Notes: generated from the sequence alone by a model not told the origin. Shown: positions 35,961 through 44,651, counted from the first letter of the stretch. The stretch is DNA of 64,000 nt from JADLHS01 sp964561105 (GCA_964561105.1 CAZLOH010000006.1:1-64000), one strand, 5' to 3'. Made by a program: numbers and translations.

Positions 35961-37022
35961 ATGATGACCTTTCGCGACCATCGCCTGCGTGACTTCGCCG
36001 TGCCGATGAGCACCAACTGGTTGCTCAACGACCTGGCCGAAGCCAAGGGAAAGCAGGAGCTTTACACGCGCCAGTCTCCCCAGGTCCTCAAGGCATTGCG
36101 CGAAATGGCGCTCGTGCAAAGCGTCGAGTCTTCCAACCGCATCGAAGGCGTGACCGTTGCCCCCGACCGTTTGCGGCCGCTTGTCCTCGGCCATGCGCGG
36201 CCCAAAGACCGTTCCGAACAGGAGATTGCCGGCTATCGCAGCGCGTTGAACCTTATCCACACCGAGGCGGAGAAATTGCAAATCAATCCCGACTTGCTTC
36301 GCCGTCTGCACAAACTCTGTCAGGATGGCAGCGGCGACGCCGGGGAATTCAAGCGCATTGACAACGAAGTCATTGAACTCCGGCCCGGCGCTGCGCCCAT
36401 CGTGCGATTCAAATGCGTCTCCGCCAAAGCCACACCCGCCGCCGTGGACGAACTCTGTCTGGTTTATCGCCACGCCATTGACCAGGACCACATCCCGCCG
36501 CTCGTCGCCATCGGCGCGCTCGTTCTGGATTTCCTCTGCATCCATCCGTTCCGCGACGGCAACGGGCGCGTCTCCCGCCTGCTCACTCTGCTTGCGCTCT
36601 ACCAGCACGGCTACGAAGTTGGGCGTTACATCAGCCTTGAGCGCCTCATTGAGGAATCCAAAGAAGATTACTATCACGTCCTCCAACAGAGTTCCCAACG
36701 CTGGCACGACGGCAAACACGAGTTGCTCCCGTGGCTCAATCATTTCCTCGCCATCGTCCGGCGCGGCTACACTGAATTTGAAAAGCGTGCGGGCGACGTG
36801 AAAGCGCCGCGTGGCGCAAAAGCTGGACTTGTTCTTAACGCCATCCGCCAGCAACACGGGGAGTTTCGGCTCGCCGACATCGAACACGCCTGCCCCGGAG
36901 TGGGTCGCGAATGGATTCGCTCTTTGCTGACTGATTTGAAAGCGGCGGGCGATGTGTCTTGTCGGGGCAAAGGTCCAGCCGCCCGCTGGCAGTATTTGAG
37001 GAGTAAGGGTAGTAACTCCTGA
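35961..37022 (+). CDS. Fic family protein (predicted AMP-transferase) with C-terminal winged helix
   Basis: Fic proteins transfer AMP or another nucleotide part onto hydroxyl side chains of targets. The active-site motif HPFRDGNGRVSR is complete (His195 onward). An inhibitory-helix motif S-x-x-x-E-G is present near residues 58-63 (SNRIEG), upstream of the catalytic core, which marks a class II, self-inhibited Fic. The last 70 residues (LVLNAIRQQHGEFRLADIEH ...) look like a winged-helix DNA-binding domain, common in this group. The start at 35961 (MMTFRDHRLRDFAVPM) is 10 bases after the restriction gene stop. Its location between the R and M genes suggests a regulatory or accessory role in the system; this is inference. 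The coding end runs into tandem repeats. Confidence 0.88.
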   Translation: MMTFRDHRLRDFAVPMSTNWLLNDLAEAKGKQELYTRQSPQVLKALREMALVQSVESSNRIEGVTVAPDRLRPLVLGHARPKDRSEQEIAGYRSALNLIHTEAEKLQINPDLLRRLHKLCQDGSGDAGEFKRIDNEVIELRPGAAPIVRFKCVSAKATPAAVDELCLVYRHAIDQDHIPPLVAIGALVLDFLCIHPFRDGNGRVSRLLTLLALYQHGYEVGRYISLERLIEESKEDYYHVLQQSSQRWHDGKHELLPWLNHFLAIVRRGYTEFEKRAGDVKAPRGAKAGLVLNAIRQQHGEFRLADIEHACPGVGREWIRSLLTDLKAAGDVSCRGKGPAARWQYLRSKGSNS

Positions 37023-37079
37023 GTGAGGGTAGTAATGAGGGTATTAACTCAAAAGCGTGCAGGAATGAGTGTATTAACC
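37001..37079. repeat. Imperfect short tandem repeats at the end of the Fic gene
   Basis: Units of the form GAGTRAGGGTAGTAAC recur: 37001-37020, 37021-37035, a related TGAGGGTATTAACTC at 37036-37050 and GAGTGTATTAACC near 37067-37079. The Fic stop codon (37020-37022) lies at the joint of the first two units. In another frame the repeats read as 'EGSNEGIN', the same pattern as the Fic tail 'KGSNS', which suggests that unit copy number and a frame change set the end of the protein. Confidence 0.6.
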
Positions 37080-37095
37080 GCAAATCAAGAATCCC

Positions 37096-37315
37096 AACGG
37101 GATTCCAGCCGTCAGCCCAGGGTTGCGAGTCCGCGAGCTACCCTGGGTCGCGTGGTGCGATTCGATTCTACCCCGAAGGGGTTGCGTCGCCGGGCGAGGG
37201 GAGCGGCGGGCTGCAACCCCGTTGGGGTTGGCGGGGTGTTTTGTGAACGCATACCCAGGGTAGTGCCTGCGGCACAACCCTGGGCTGAAGGCTGGAACAC
37301 CGTTGGTGTTCCCCG
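37096..37315. repeat. Dispersed multi-hairpin repeat between Fic and methyltransferase genes
   Basis: About 220 bases with several nested inverted repeats: CCCAGGGTTGCG ... CTACCCTGGG (left), AACCCCGTTGGGGTT (centre) and ACCCAGGGTAG ... CAACCCTGGGCTG (right). The outer parts are near copies of each other in opposite orientation. The region has no credible gene. The 'cccagggttgcg/aaccccaacggggtt' type of sequence is, from memory, a high-copy dispersed repeat of Verrucomicrobiota and Planctomycetota. Together with the Fic end and the leader of the next gene it fills the 357-base gap. Confidence 0.6.
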
Positions 37316-37379
37316 CAGACCACCCGGAACAAAAGACAATTCGCGTCCATTCGCGTCCATTCGCGGTTGAAAAATTGTT

Positions 37380-40300
37380 ATGCCTCCCAAAAAGAAATCC
37401 ACCGGCAAAACCATCGCCACCCTCAAGCACGCCGACGCCACCCGCAAAAACCTGCCACGGTGGAATACCAGTCCCTCATGCGCGAGGCCGACAAATCCCC
37501 CGTCCAGGTCGCCTACCAACGCCGCAATCGCGACCTCGACCCCCAATTCGTCTGGCGCGGCAAGGACGACCAGGACTGGTCCGACCTCGTCATCCCCGCC
37601 CCGCCGCTCTACATCCAGGAAAAGGTTCACCCCAAAGTCCTCATTGACGACCTTGTTCAACAAACCACCAGCCACAAGTCACAAGCCACTGGCTTTCAGA
37701 TTGACCTCTTCTCCGATTTCAACGGCCTGCCCCGCGACGCCCGCGCCACCGAGTTCTACCAGCACGACGCCCACTGGTCCAACCGCATGATCCTCGGCGA
37801 CAGCCTGCAAGTCATGGCCTCGCTCGCCGAACGCGAGGGCCTGCGCGGCAAAGTCCAGTGCCTCTACGTTGACCCGCCCTACGGCATCAAATTCAATTCC
37901 AACTTCCAATGGTCCACCACCAGCCGCGACGTGAAGGACGGCAACGCCGACCACATCACCCGCGAACCCGAACAGGTCAAAGCCTTCCGCGACACCTGGC
38001 GCGACGGCATCCACAGCTACCTCACCTACCTGCGCGACCGCCTCACCGTCGCCCGCGATTTGCTCGCCGACTCCGGCTCCATCTTCGTCCAAATCGGCGA
38101 TGAAAATGTCCATCGCGTCCGAGGAGTGATGGATGAGGTGTTCGGCGATGAAAATGCAGTCTCCTTCATCACTGTCGTAAAAACGACGGGCGCGGGAAGT
38201 CCTGCAATCGGAACGAACGTGTTGGCCGCCGTAAACGACTACGTGCTTTGGTATGCCAAAGACATCCGCCAGATAAAATACCGGCAGATTTACGAGGGAC
38301 GTGTCTTTGGCGCCGAAGGTTCGACGCAATACAACCTACTCGAACCGCCAGACGGCGGATTCGTCCGCTCAATGTCGGACGAGGAAAAGACCGAACCTTC
38401 TGCCATTCCTGACGGCTGGAGAATCATAGCTCACGATAACCTGACTTCCCAAACGGGAGCAGAAACCACTCAGCAGCCGATTGAGTGGCAGGGACGGGAA
38501 TATCGCCCCAACAAGGGCGGCTGGAAAACGAATGCCCAAGGAGCTTCGCGGCTCGTTAAATCAACCCGAGTTTTGGCTATCGGGAACACTCTTCGTTACC
38601 GCCGTCGCTTTTCAGACTTTGGGAACATCCCTATTCACAACTTTTGGATGAAATTTCGGACGAGTGGCTTTTCCGATCAAAAAGTCTATGTGGTCCAGAC
38701 CAACCCCGGGATCATCGAACGCTGCCTTCTCATGGCCACCGACCCCGGCGACCTCGTGCTGGACCCGACTTGCGGCAGCGGCACGACGGCTTACGTCGCC
38801 GAGCAATGGGGACGCCGCTGGATCACCATTGACACCAGCCGCGTCGCCCTCGCGCTGGCCCGCGCCCGCATCATGGGCGCGCGTTATCCCTACTACCTCC
38901 TCGCCGACAGCCGCGACGGCCAACGCAAGGAAGCCGAAATCACCAAAACCATTCCCAGCGAACAGCCCACCCACGACAACATCCGCCACGGCTTCGTTTA
39001 TGAGCGCGTCCCGCACATCACCCTCAAATCCATCGCCAACAACGCCGAGATAGATGTCTTATGGGAGCAGGCGCAGAAGACAATCGCTCCGTTGCTAACG
39101 CAACTGAGCGAAGTGATTAGTGGCAAGGGGCTAGTGGCTAGCGATCGGAAAACCAGCCACCAGCCACAAGCCACTCCTCACTCCCTCGCCGAGTGGGAAG
39201 TGCCGCATGAGTTTCCAAAGGAATGGCCGACGGCTGCCAAGCCGTTGCACGAACAGTTCTGGCAGGCGAGGGTCGCGCGTCAGCGCGAAATAGACGCCTC
39301 CATCGCCGCCAAAGCCGAATTTGAATACCTCTACGACAAACCTTACGACGACAAATCCAAAGTCCGCGTCGCCGGCCCGTTCACCGTGGAAAGCGTTTCG
39401 CCGCATCGGATGCTTACGGTCAACGAAAAGGACGAAGTGGTGGACGGGTGGAAGATGTCCGAAAAGAAAAGCCAGACCCCCTTCGCCGGCACGCCAGACT
39501 TCGCGTCCGTCATTCTCGAAAACCTGAAACTCGCCGGCGTGCAACAAGCGCACAAGGAAGACCGCATCACCTTCACCTCGCTCACCGGCTGGCCCGGCAA
39601 ATACATCTGCGCCGAGGGCCGCTTTGAGGCCAGTGATGAGTGGCTTGTGACTTGTGGCTCGCTAAAGTCCTCTCACCAGCCACCAGCCACTAGCCACAAA
39701 CCACTCGCCGTCCGCAGGGCGGCGATCTTCATCGGCCCGGAATTCGGCACCGTCTCGCGTCCCGACCTCGTCGCCGCCGCCCGCGAAGCCGCCGACGCGA
39801 ATTTCGACGTGCTCCTCGCGTGCGCCTTCAACTACGACGCCCATTCCGCCGAGTTCGAGAAACTCGGTCGCATCCCTGTGCTCAAAGCGCGGATGAACCC
39901 CGACCTCCACATGGCGGGTGAATTGAAGAACACCGGCGCCGGCAACCTCTTCGTCGTCTTCGGCGAGCCGGATATTGAAGTGGTTAGTGGCTTGTGGCTG
40001 GTGACTCGTGGGGGCAGGCTCGTGGCCGACTATGAGCACATTAAAGAGCTATCGGGACTTGGAAGTCTGGAAGAAATCAATCGCCTGGGTGGAAACGATT
40101 TACCTCGCCTCAAAAGCCTTTCCTCAAGAGGAGCGCTATGGACTGACCAGCCAGGTGCGACGGGCAGCGGTGTCGGTGGCATCGAACATCGCGGAGGGAG
40201 CAGCCCGAAGCACGACCGGCGAGTACCTGCAGAGTCTGAGCGTGGCAAGCGGGTCGCTGGCGGAAGCGGAGACACAGTTGTTGGTGGCGAACCGTCTGGA

Positions 40301-40765
40301 GATGCTGCCGTCGGCGGCACTGGAGGAGTTGCTCCGACAGGCGGACGAAATCAGCAAGATGCTGGGCGGGCTCAAGCGCTCGCTGCAATCCAGGCGCTGA
40401 CGGCGGCGGATTTCCCACTGTCACTAACCACCAGCCACTACGCACAAGTCACTGTTCGCGGCGTGGATGTGTTCAAGCCCCAAACCGGCGAAGTCGTCAG
40501 CGCGGGACCGGAAGGCATCGCCTGCTGGTTCATTGACACCGATTACAACGAAGAAAGCTTCTTCGTCCGCCACGCCTATTTCCTCGGCGCGAACGACCCC
40601 TATCAGGCCCTCAAAACCACGCTCAAATCCGACATTGACGCCGAAGCCTGGGCCACCTTGCACAGCGCCGTCTCGCGGCCGTTTGAAAAGCCCACGACCG
40701 GGCGCATCGCGGTGAAAGTCATCAACCACCTGGGCGATGAGGTGATGAAGGTGTTCAAGGTTTGA
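37380..40765 (+). CDS. Type III-like DNA methyltransferase (Mod subunit), with apparent N-terminal frameshift and in-frame insertions
   Basis: An adenine/cytosine-N-methyltransferase of the beta group: the catalytic motif DPPYG (codon at 37871) precedes the AdoMet motif DPTCGSGTT (38762 onward), as in type III Mod proteins. It pairs with the upstream restriction subunit. The typical Mod N-terminus (MPPKKKSTGKTIATLKHADA) starts at ATG 37380, but the family sequence continues one frame away as TVEYQSLMREADKSPVQVAY, so one base seems to be missing near 37455-37457. Without it the protein could start at GTG 37460 or ATG 37478 with all catalytic motifs intact. Four insertions carrying 'agtggctagtggct'-type ends lie in frame at 37664, 39112, 39638 and 39979. 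The C-terminal block (EGIACWFIDTDYNEESFFVR ... VMKVFKV) is complete. Confidence 0.85.
37664..37690. repeat. Solo end of the agtggct-type element in the methyltransferase gene
   Basis: ACCACCAGCCACAAGTCACA and the bases after it strongly resemble the right end of the large element at 40426-40453 (AACCACCAGCCACTACGCAC...). No matching left arm is nearby. It encodes about nine residues (TSHKSQAT) at a place where related methyltransferases have a variable linker. Confidence 0.55.
39112..39182. repeat. Hairpin (MITE-like) copy of the agtggct element, in frame
   Basis: A 71-base inverted repeat: left arm 39112-39142 (AGTGATTAGTGGC...) and right arm 39152-39182 (...GCCACTCCTCACT) match at 23 of 31 positions around a nine-base spacer. 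It is read through as GKGLVASDRKTSHQPQATPH within the methyltransferase frame. It has the same ends as the element at 39979-40453 but no internal gene. Confidence 0.7.
39638..39706. repeat. Second hairpin copy of the agtggct element, in frame
   Basis: About 69 bases. The left arm GAGTGGCTTGTGACTTGTGG (39638 onward) and the right arm ending CACAAACCACTC (39706) pair at 19 of the outer 22 positions. It is translated in frame as EWLVTCGS ... SSHQPPATSHKPLA, placed just before the conserved RRAAIFIGPEFGTVSRPD block of the methyltransferase. Confidence 0.7.
39979..40453 (+). mobile_element. Intervening-sequence-like element with inverted ends and an internal four-helix-bundle gene
   Basis: The element interrupts the methyltransferase between FGEPDIEV and VTVRGVDVFKP, which should be nearly adjacent. 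Its ends are imperfect inverted repeats: 39979-40006 (AGTGGTTAGTGGCTTGTGGC...) against the complement of 40426-40453, 20 of 28 identical. Inside, in another frame, lies a complete S23/IVP-type gene (40032-40400). The host frame remains open through all 475 bases, adding roughly 155 low-complexity Gly/Ser-rich residues. The plan (terminal stem, single four-helix-bundle gene) is that of intervening sequences in bacterial 23S rRNA genes, but here in a protein gene. Confidence 0.7.
40032..40400 (+). CDS. Four-helix-bundle protein (23S rRNA intervening-sequence protein, S23 type)
   Basis: A 122-residue protein that starts MSTLKSYRDLEVWKKSIAWV, the typical opening of the S23/IVP four-helix-bundle family, and contains the signature LTSQVRRAAVSVASNIAEGA followed by STTGEYLQSLSVASGSLAEA and a last helix (ALEELLRQADEISKMLGGLK). 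Family members are encoded inside 23S rRNA intervening sequences and, in related form (Avd), by diversity-generating retroelements; their biochemical role is unclear. It lies wholly inside the methyltransferase gene, in a different frame on the same strand, bounded by inverted repeats. A GGGGGCAGG about 15-23 bases before the ATG is a poor ribosome site, so expression may depend on translation of the host gene. Confidence 0.85.
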   Translation: MSTLKSYRDLEVWKKSIAWVETIYLASKAFPQEERYGLTSQVRRAAVSVASNIAEGAARSTTGEYLQSLSVASGSLAEAETQLLVANRLEMLPSAALEELLRQADEISKMLGGLKRSLQSRR

Positions 40766-40863
40766 TTTCAACTGGAAAGGCGCGGTGGCACGCCGTGGCA
40801 GGCCAACCAAAGCCCAGACGACCAGGGTTGCTCCGGGCAAGGGGGAAGTTGCGCCGCCGCGGC

Positions 40864-42135
40864 TCAATCCCGCTGCGTTACCAGCACGATGCCCTGGCCC
40901 GGGCGTAATGAGTAGTGGAACGGTTCGTGGATGTATTCGAGCCGGTGCTCCGGTGACACGTCCTGAAGCGGCGCGCCCGCCTGCACGAAGTGGCGGAATG
41001 AATCCGTGTAAAAGTCCTGATGCTGCCGCGCGTCCTTGTTCAAAATCAAGAGCGCCTCGCCCTTGTGCCGCGTCGAGGCTTTCCACATCAGCAGCACGTT
41101 CGGATTGTTGCAGGGGAAAACATTCACCAGACTTTCATCGAGAAACACCGGATGACGCCGTTTGATGTCGTTGACCTGCGTGATGAAGGGTGTGAGGTCG
41201 GTGCCGTTGACCTGCCAGTCGTGCGGGGTGGTGTGAACGACGTGCAACGGTTTGCGGAAGCCGTACTCGAAACCCATCGGCATCATCACGCCGGCGGAGA
41301 AGAGCGCCGAGAAGAGGTAACGCTGCTTGACGGTGTCGAGGTTGCCGTTGAATTCCTCGGCCAGGCGCGTCGTATCGTGGCTTTCGGCAAAGCTGATGGA
41401 GGGCGCGGTTTCGCGGATCAAGTTGTATTGCTCGATCAGCCACCAGCCGTGCAAGTCCCACCATTTGGAACTGTTGAACACAAAATCGAATCCGGCGCGG
41501 GCGGTGTCGCAGGTTTGATCCGGCGAGCACCCGAGGGTTTCCGCCACAAAGCAGGTTTCCGGGTGGCGGGATTTGACGTCGCGAATCAGGCGTTGCCAGA
41601 AGGCGGGCGGCACCTGATAGGCGGCGTCGCAGCGAAACCCATCGAAGCCCAGCGCCAGCAGGTGTTCCACCACACGCAGGCAGTAGCGATAAAGACCTTC
41701 CGGGTCGGAGGTGCGTTCGTGATCAAACTGGGCGAGGTCCTGCCACACCACCCGTTCGCCGGCGTGCTGGCAGGAGGCGTAGGCGATGCGGCCGTCATGT
41801 TCACGCCGAAACCAGTCCGGATGTTCGCGGGTCAGCGGGGCGTCGTAGGCGCAATGATTGATGACGAGATCGGTCATCAACTTGAAACCACGGGCGTGGC
41901 CCTGGCGGATCATCCCGCGGCATTGCTCGAAGAGGGTTTCGCCGTCGCCCGGATTGGCAAAGGTCGGGTTGATCTGAAAATAGTCGGCAATGGAATACAG
42001 ACTGCCGGACGCGCCGAGTTTCTGGATGGGGTTGACATAGACCCAGTCGAAACCCATCTGCTGCGCGCGCGCAAAGTGCGACTCCCAACGGGTGAACGGT
42101 CCGGCCAGCAACGGGAACAAATTATACAAAATCAT
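40864..42135 (-). CDS. GH13 alpha-amylase family enzyme
   Basis: A 423-residue cytoplasmic protein (no signal peptide) with the GH13 barrel: DLVINHCAYDAPLTREHPDW (region I), GFDGFRCDAAYQVPP with nucleophile Asp170 (region II), VAETLG with acid/base Glu199 (region III) and ESHDTTR with Asp254 (region IV). The start LFPLLAGPFTRWESHFARAQ and MGFDWVYVNPIQKLGASGS recall the maltosyltransferase (GlgE) group, but the N-terminal domains of GlgE are missing and the protein is much shorter. The substrate is probably an alpha-glucan or maltodextrin, consistent with a glycogen cluster 8 kb upstream. It ends about 100 bases from the methyltransferase gene, convergently, and starts 39 bases from the VCBS gene. 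Confidence 0.88.
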   Translation of the reverse strand: MILYNLFPLLAGPFTRWESHFARAQQMGFDWVYVNPIQKLGASGSLYSIADYFQINPTFANPGDGETLFEQCRGMIRQGHARGFKLMTDLVINHCAYDAPLTREHPDWFRREHDGRIAYASCQHAGERVVWQDLAQFDHERTSDPEGLYRYCLRVVEHLLALGFDGFRCDAAYQVPPAFWQRLIRDVKSRHPETCFVAETLGCSPDQTCDTARAGFDFVFNSSKWWDLHGWWLIEQYNLIRETAPSISFAESHDTTRLAEEFNGNLDTVKQRYLFSALFSAGVMMPMGFEYGFRKPLHVVHTTPHDWQVNGTDLTPFITQVNDIKRRHPVFLDESLVNVFPCNNPNVLLMWKASTRHKGEALLILNKDARQHQDFYTDSFRHFVQAGAPLQDVSPEHRLEYIHEPFHYSLRPGQGIVLVTQRD

Positions 42136-42174
42136 CGGGACAGATTTGTCAGCCGCGCAAAAAATTCCAAGCGA

Positions 42175-44496
42175 TTATTGCTGCGGATACAAGAGGATGC
42201 GGTCATGCACCACCACGGCGAGATCGTTCTTGCCGTCGCCGGTCAGTTCGGCGACCACCGCCTCGCGCGGCTCGGGCGGTCCGCCGCGGCCGCGAAAAGT
42301 TTTTTCCTCGAACACCTGCCAGCGCTCCGCCGGCACGAGCTTGTGGTTTTTGCCGAAGCTCACGAGATCAATATAGTTCTTTGACGTTTCCATGAAGACC
42401 AGCTCCTTGCGGCCATCATGGTTCAGGTCGCCGGAAACCACGTCGTTGAGGTAGCCATCCTTGATTGGCGTTTCGTAGCCATCGAGGGTGACGAATTGCC
42501 ACGTCTCGCCGGTGAATGGCATCCAGGCAACCGCGTTCAGTCCCAGGAAGCCGACGCTGTTGGGCCGGTCGCCCTGCCAGGCGACGGATTGCAAGCCGGT
42601 GAAATCCGCCACGGGCAGGGGGAGGTTGCGCCGCACCTGCCACACGCCGGCGGCGTCCCGTTCGCAAAAGGTCAGGGACTTGAGTTCCGCGTCGAGCAGG
42701 AACAGATAGGGAATGGCGTTGGTGCCGTGCGGAATGGCCGCGGCGCCGATGAGCCGTGAATTGCTGGCGGCCCCGTTGATCTGTTCCTTCACGGCAAAGG
42801 TCCACGGCGCATCGTTGGTCGAGCCGCGCCCGGACTCCTCGCGTTGCAGCACGACGGCGCGCAGAAAATTCTTTTGCGCCAGCAACAACTCCGGTTTGCC
42901 GTCCCCGTCCACGTCGGCCACGCTCAACCACGGTTGTTCCACCACTCCGCCGGGCGGGGCAACATCCTGCTCGTCGAAATCCTTGCCGGCCACCTGCATC
43001 AAGACCTTGACCTTTTCGTATGGCACGAGCGCCACCAGATCCGTCAGCCCGTCTTGATTCACATCGTGCAACAGCAAGGTCGCGGGATTCGATTTGAATT
43101 TGGCGCTGAGAATTTGCGCGCGACTGTTACCGTCGGCGGTGCGGGTGACGAGGGCGCGCCGGTCGTCCGGCCCCAGAACGATCACGGCGAGCGTGGGTTT
43201 GGCGCCCGGCCGCAGGGCGCCCACCGCCAGCGCGAGTGGTTTGCCATCCAGGGGAATCAACTCCGGGAATGCCACGCGTTCCTTTTCGTCAAAGCGCGTG
43301 ACGCCCACCTGCCGCTCATCCGTGCTCAACAAGAAAATCTCCGGCCGGCCATCGCCATCCCAGTCCGCGACGGCGATGTCGCTGACGCCGGCCAGGGTGG
43401 GAAACGCGCGGGGCGAGGCCAGCGAGCCATCGGGCTTTTGCAGGTAGATGGAAATCTTCCCGCTCTCCGGTTCGGCGACGAGCAGATCGGTGCGGCCATC
43501 GGCGTTCACGTCCGCCCATTGCCGGCCGCGTTTGGCCTTGTCCGTTTTGCTGAGGGGCAGGACCTGCAACTGGCCGGCTTTGAATTCGCCGGCGAGCGTT
43601 TCGGCCGGCGCGCGTTGGAACTGCGAGACTTGCGCCCGGCCGGAATTGGCGGTGATGGAAACGATGTACGCCTGCGCGTCGCCTTCGAGATTGTCGCCCC
43701 AGTAGGAGTGGATCGGCGGCAGTTTGAAATAAATTTCCGGGCCGAGCTGGCCGTCGGGCTGTTGCAGGCGAAAGCGGAACGGCGTGGGACTGTCGAAGTT
43801 GACCAGCAACAAATCATTGCGGCCGTCCGCGTTCACATCGAGCACCTGCACGGAACGGACGGGGCTGGACAACGGGATTTTCTCCGGCTCGCCCAGGGTA
43901 TGATCCGCGCCTTGTTTGATGACGTAGGCGTGATTCTCGGCGAGCAACACCAGGTCTGCGCGCCCGTCGCCGTTGAGATCGCCCGACGTGAGTGCGTTCG
44001 GCCCCAACTGGCCATCCTCAATGGGCCAGCTCTTGGGCGCGCTCCATCCGTTCGTGCCCTGATTGTAAATCACGATCAACTCCTTCGGTTCACCGTAGTA
44101 GGCGATGTCCGGCCGGCCGTCGCCGTTGAGGTCCGTAACGACCAGTCCGCCGATGCGTTTCTCCGAGGGGATGGAATCAATGCGGAAACGCGCGTCGGGC
44201 GGAAGTTCGTTAATCTCGCGCGGGGCGGACGGTCGGATCGCGGCCGAATTCGTTTTGCCGGTTTGATTGTAGAGCAGGTTGATTTTCGAGCGGGAGTTGT
44301 TGACGATGACCAGATCGTTAAGCCCGTCGCCATCAAGATCGGCCGCGTGTAACAGGCTGATCTGGCTATCAATGGGAAAAACTTCTGGGCCGGTGAAAGC
44401 AAACCGATTCGTGGCGGTCTCGGCCCGGGTGGAAAGCAGGGAGGCAGAAAGGAGCGCAACTCCGGCAAGGCGACAGGCGCGATTCATCTTGTTCAT
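42175..44496 (-). CDS. Secreted FG-GAP/VCBS repeat protein
   Basis: A 773-residue exported protein with a signal peptide (RACRLAGVALLSASLLSTRA) and about ten copies of the FG-GAP/VCBS calcium-binding motif, such as DLDGDGLNDLVIV, DLNGDGRPDIAYY, DVNADGRNDLLLV, DWDGDGRPEIFLL, DVDGDGKPELLLA, DLNHDGRKELVFM and ELTGDGKNDLAVV. These repeats build an integrin-like beta propeller. No enzymatic domain is attached. The same strand and the 39-base gap to the GH13 gene suggest co-transcription. Its 5' end faces ribD divergently with about 155 bases between. Function outside the cell is unknown; cell-surface or glycan binding is a guess. Confidence 0.8.
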   Translation of the reverse strand: MNKMNRACRLAGVALLSASLLSTRAETATNRFAFTGPEVFPIDSQISLLHAADLDGDGLNDLVIVNNSRSKINLLYNQTGKTNSAAIRPSAPREINELPPDARFRIDSIPSEKRIGGLVVTDLNGDGRPDIAYYGEPKELIVIYNQGTNGWSAPKSWPIEDGQLGPNALTSGDLNGDGRADLVLLAENHAYVIKQGADHTLGEPEKIPLSSPVRSVQVLDVNADGRNDLLLVNFDSPTPFRFRLQQPDGQLGPEIYFKLPPIHSYWGDNLEGDAQAYIVSITANSGRAQVSQFQRAPAETLAGEFKAGQLQVLPLSKTDKAKRGRQWADVNADGRTDLLVAEPESGKISIYLQKPDGSLASPRAFPTLAGVSDIAVADWDGDGRPEIFLLSTDERQVGVTRFDEKERVAFPELIPLDGKPLALAVGALRPGAKPTLAVIVLGPDDRRALVTRTADGNSRAQILSAKFKSNPATLLLHDVNQDGLTDLVALVPYEKVKVLMQVAGKDFDEQDVAPPGGVVEQPWLSVADVDGDGKPELLLAQKNFLRAVVLQREESGRGSTNDAPWTFAVKEQINGAASNSRLIGAAAIPHGTNAIPYLFLLDAELKSLTFCERDAAGVWQVRRNLPLPVADFTGLQSVAWQGDRPNSVGFLGLNAVAWMPFTGETWQFVTLDGYETPIKDGYLNDVVSGDLNHDGRKELVFMETSKNYIDLVSFGKNHKLVPAERWQVFEEKTFRGRGGPPEPREAVVAELTGDGKNDLAVVVHDRILLYPQQ

Positions 44497-44651
44497 CAGC
44501 GGGCGCAGGCTGCCATCGGCCGCGCGAATTGGCGAGATTATTCGGGAAGGCAGGAGCGGTGGCGCCCCGTGATTCTGGGAAAAAGTGCCCGCGAACGGCC
44601 GTTCGTCCTTTCCATTTGAGGCGGCGCCGGCAAACCGCTACGGTGGCGGCG

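Noticed and set aside
37001..37079. Short repeats considered as a CRISPR array
   Set aside because: Units are contiguous, imperfect and without unique spacers, and no cas gene is near. They are a minisatellite.
40864..42135. Considered as GlgE maltosyltransferase
   Set aside because: Some motifs are reminiscent, but the protein lacks the large N-terminal domains and is about 240 residues too short, so only GH13 is claimed.
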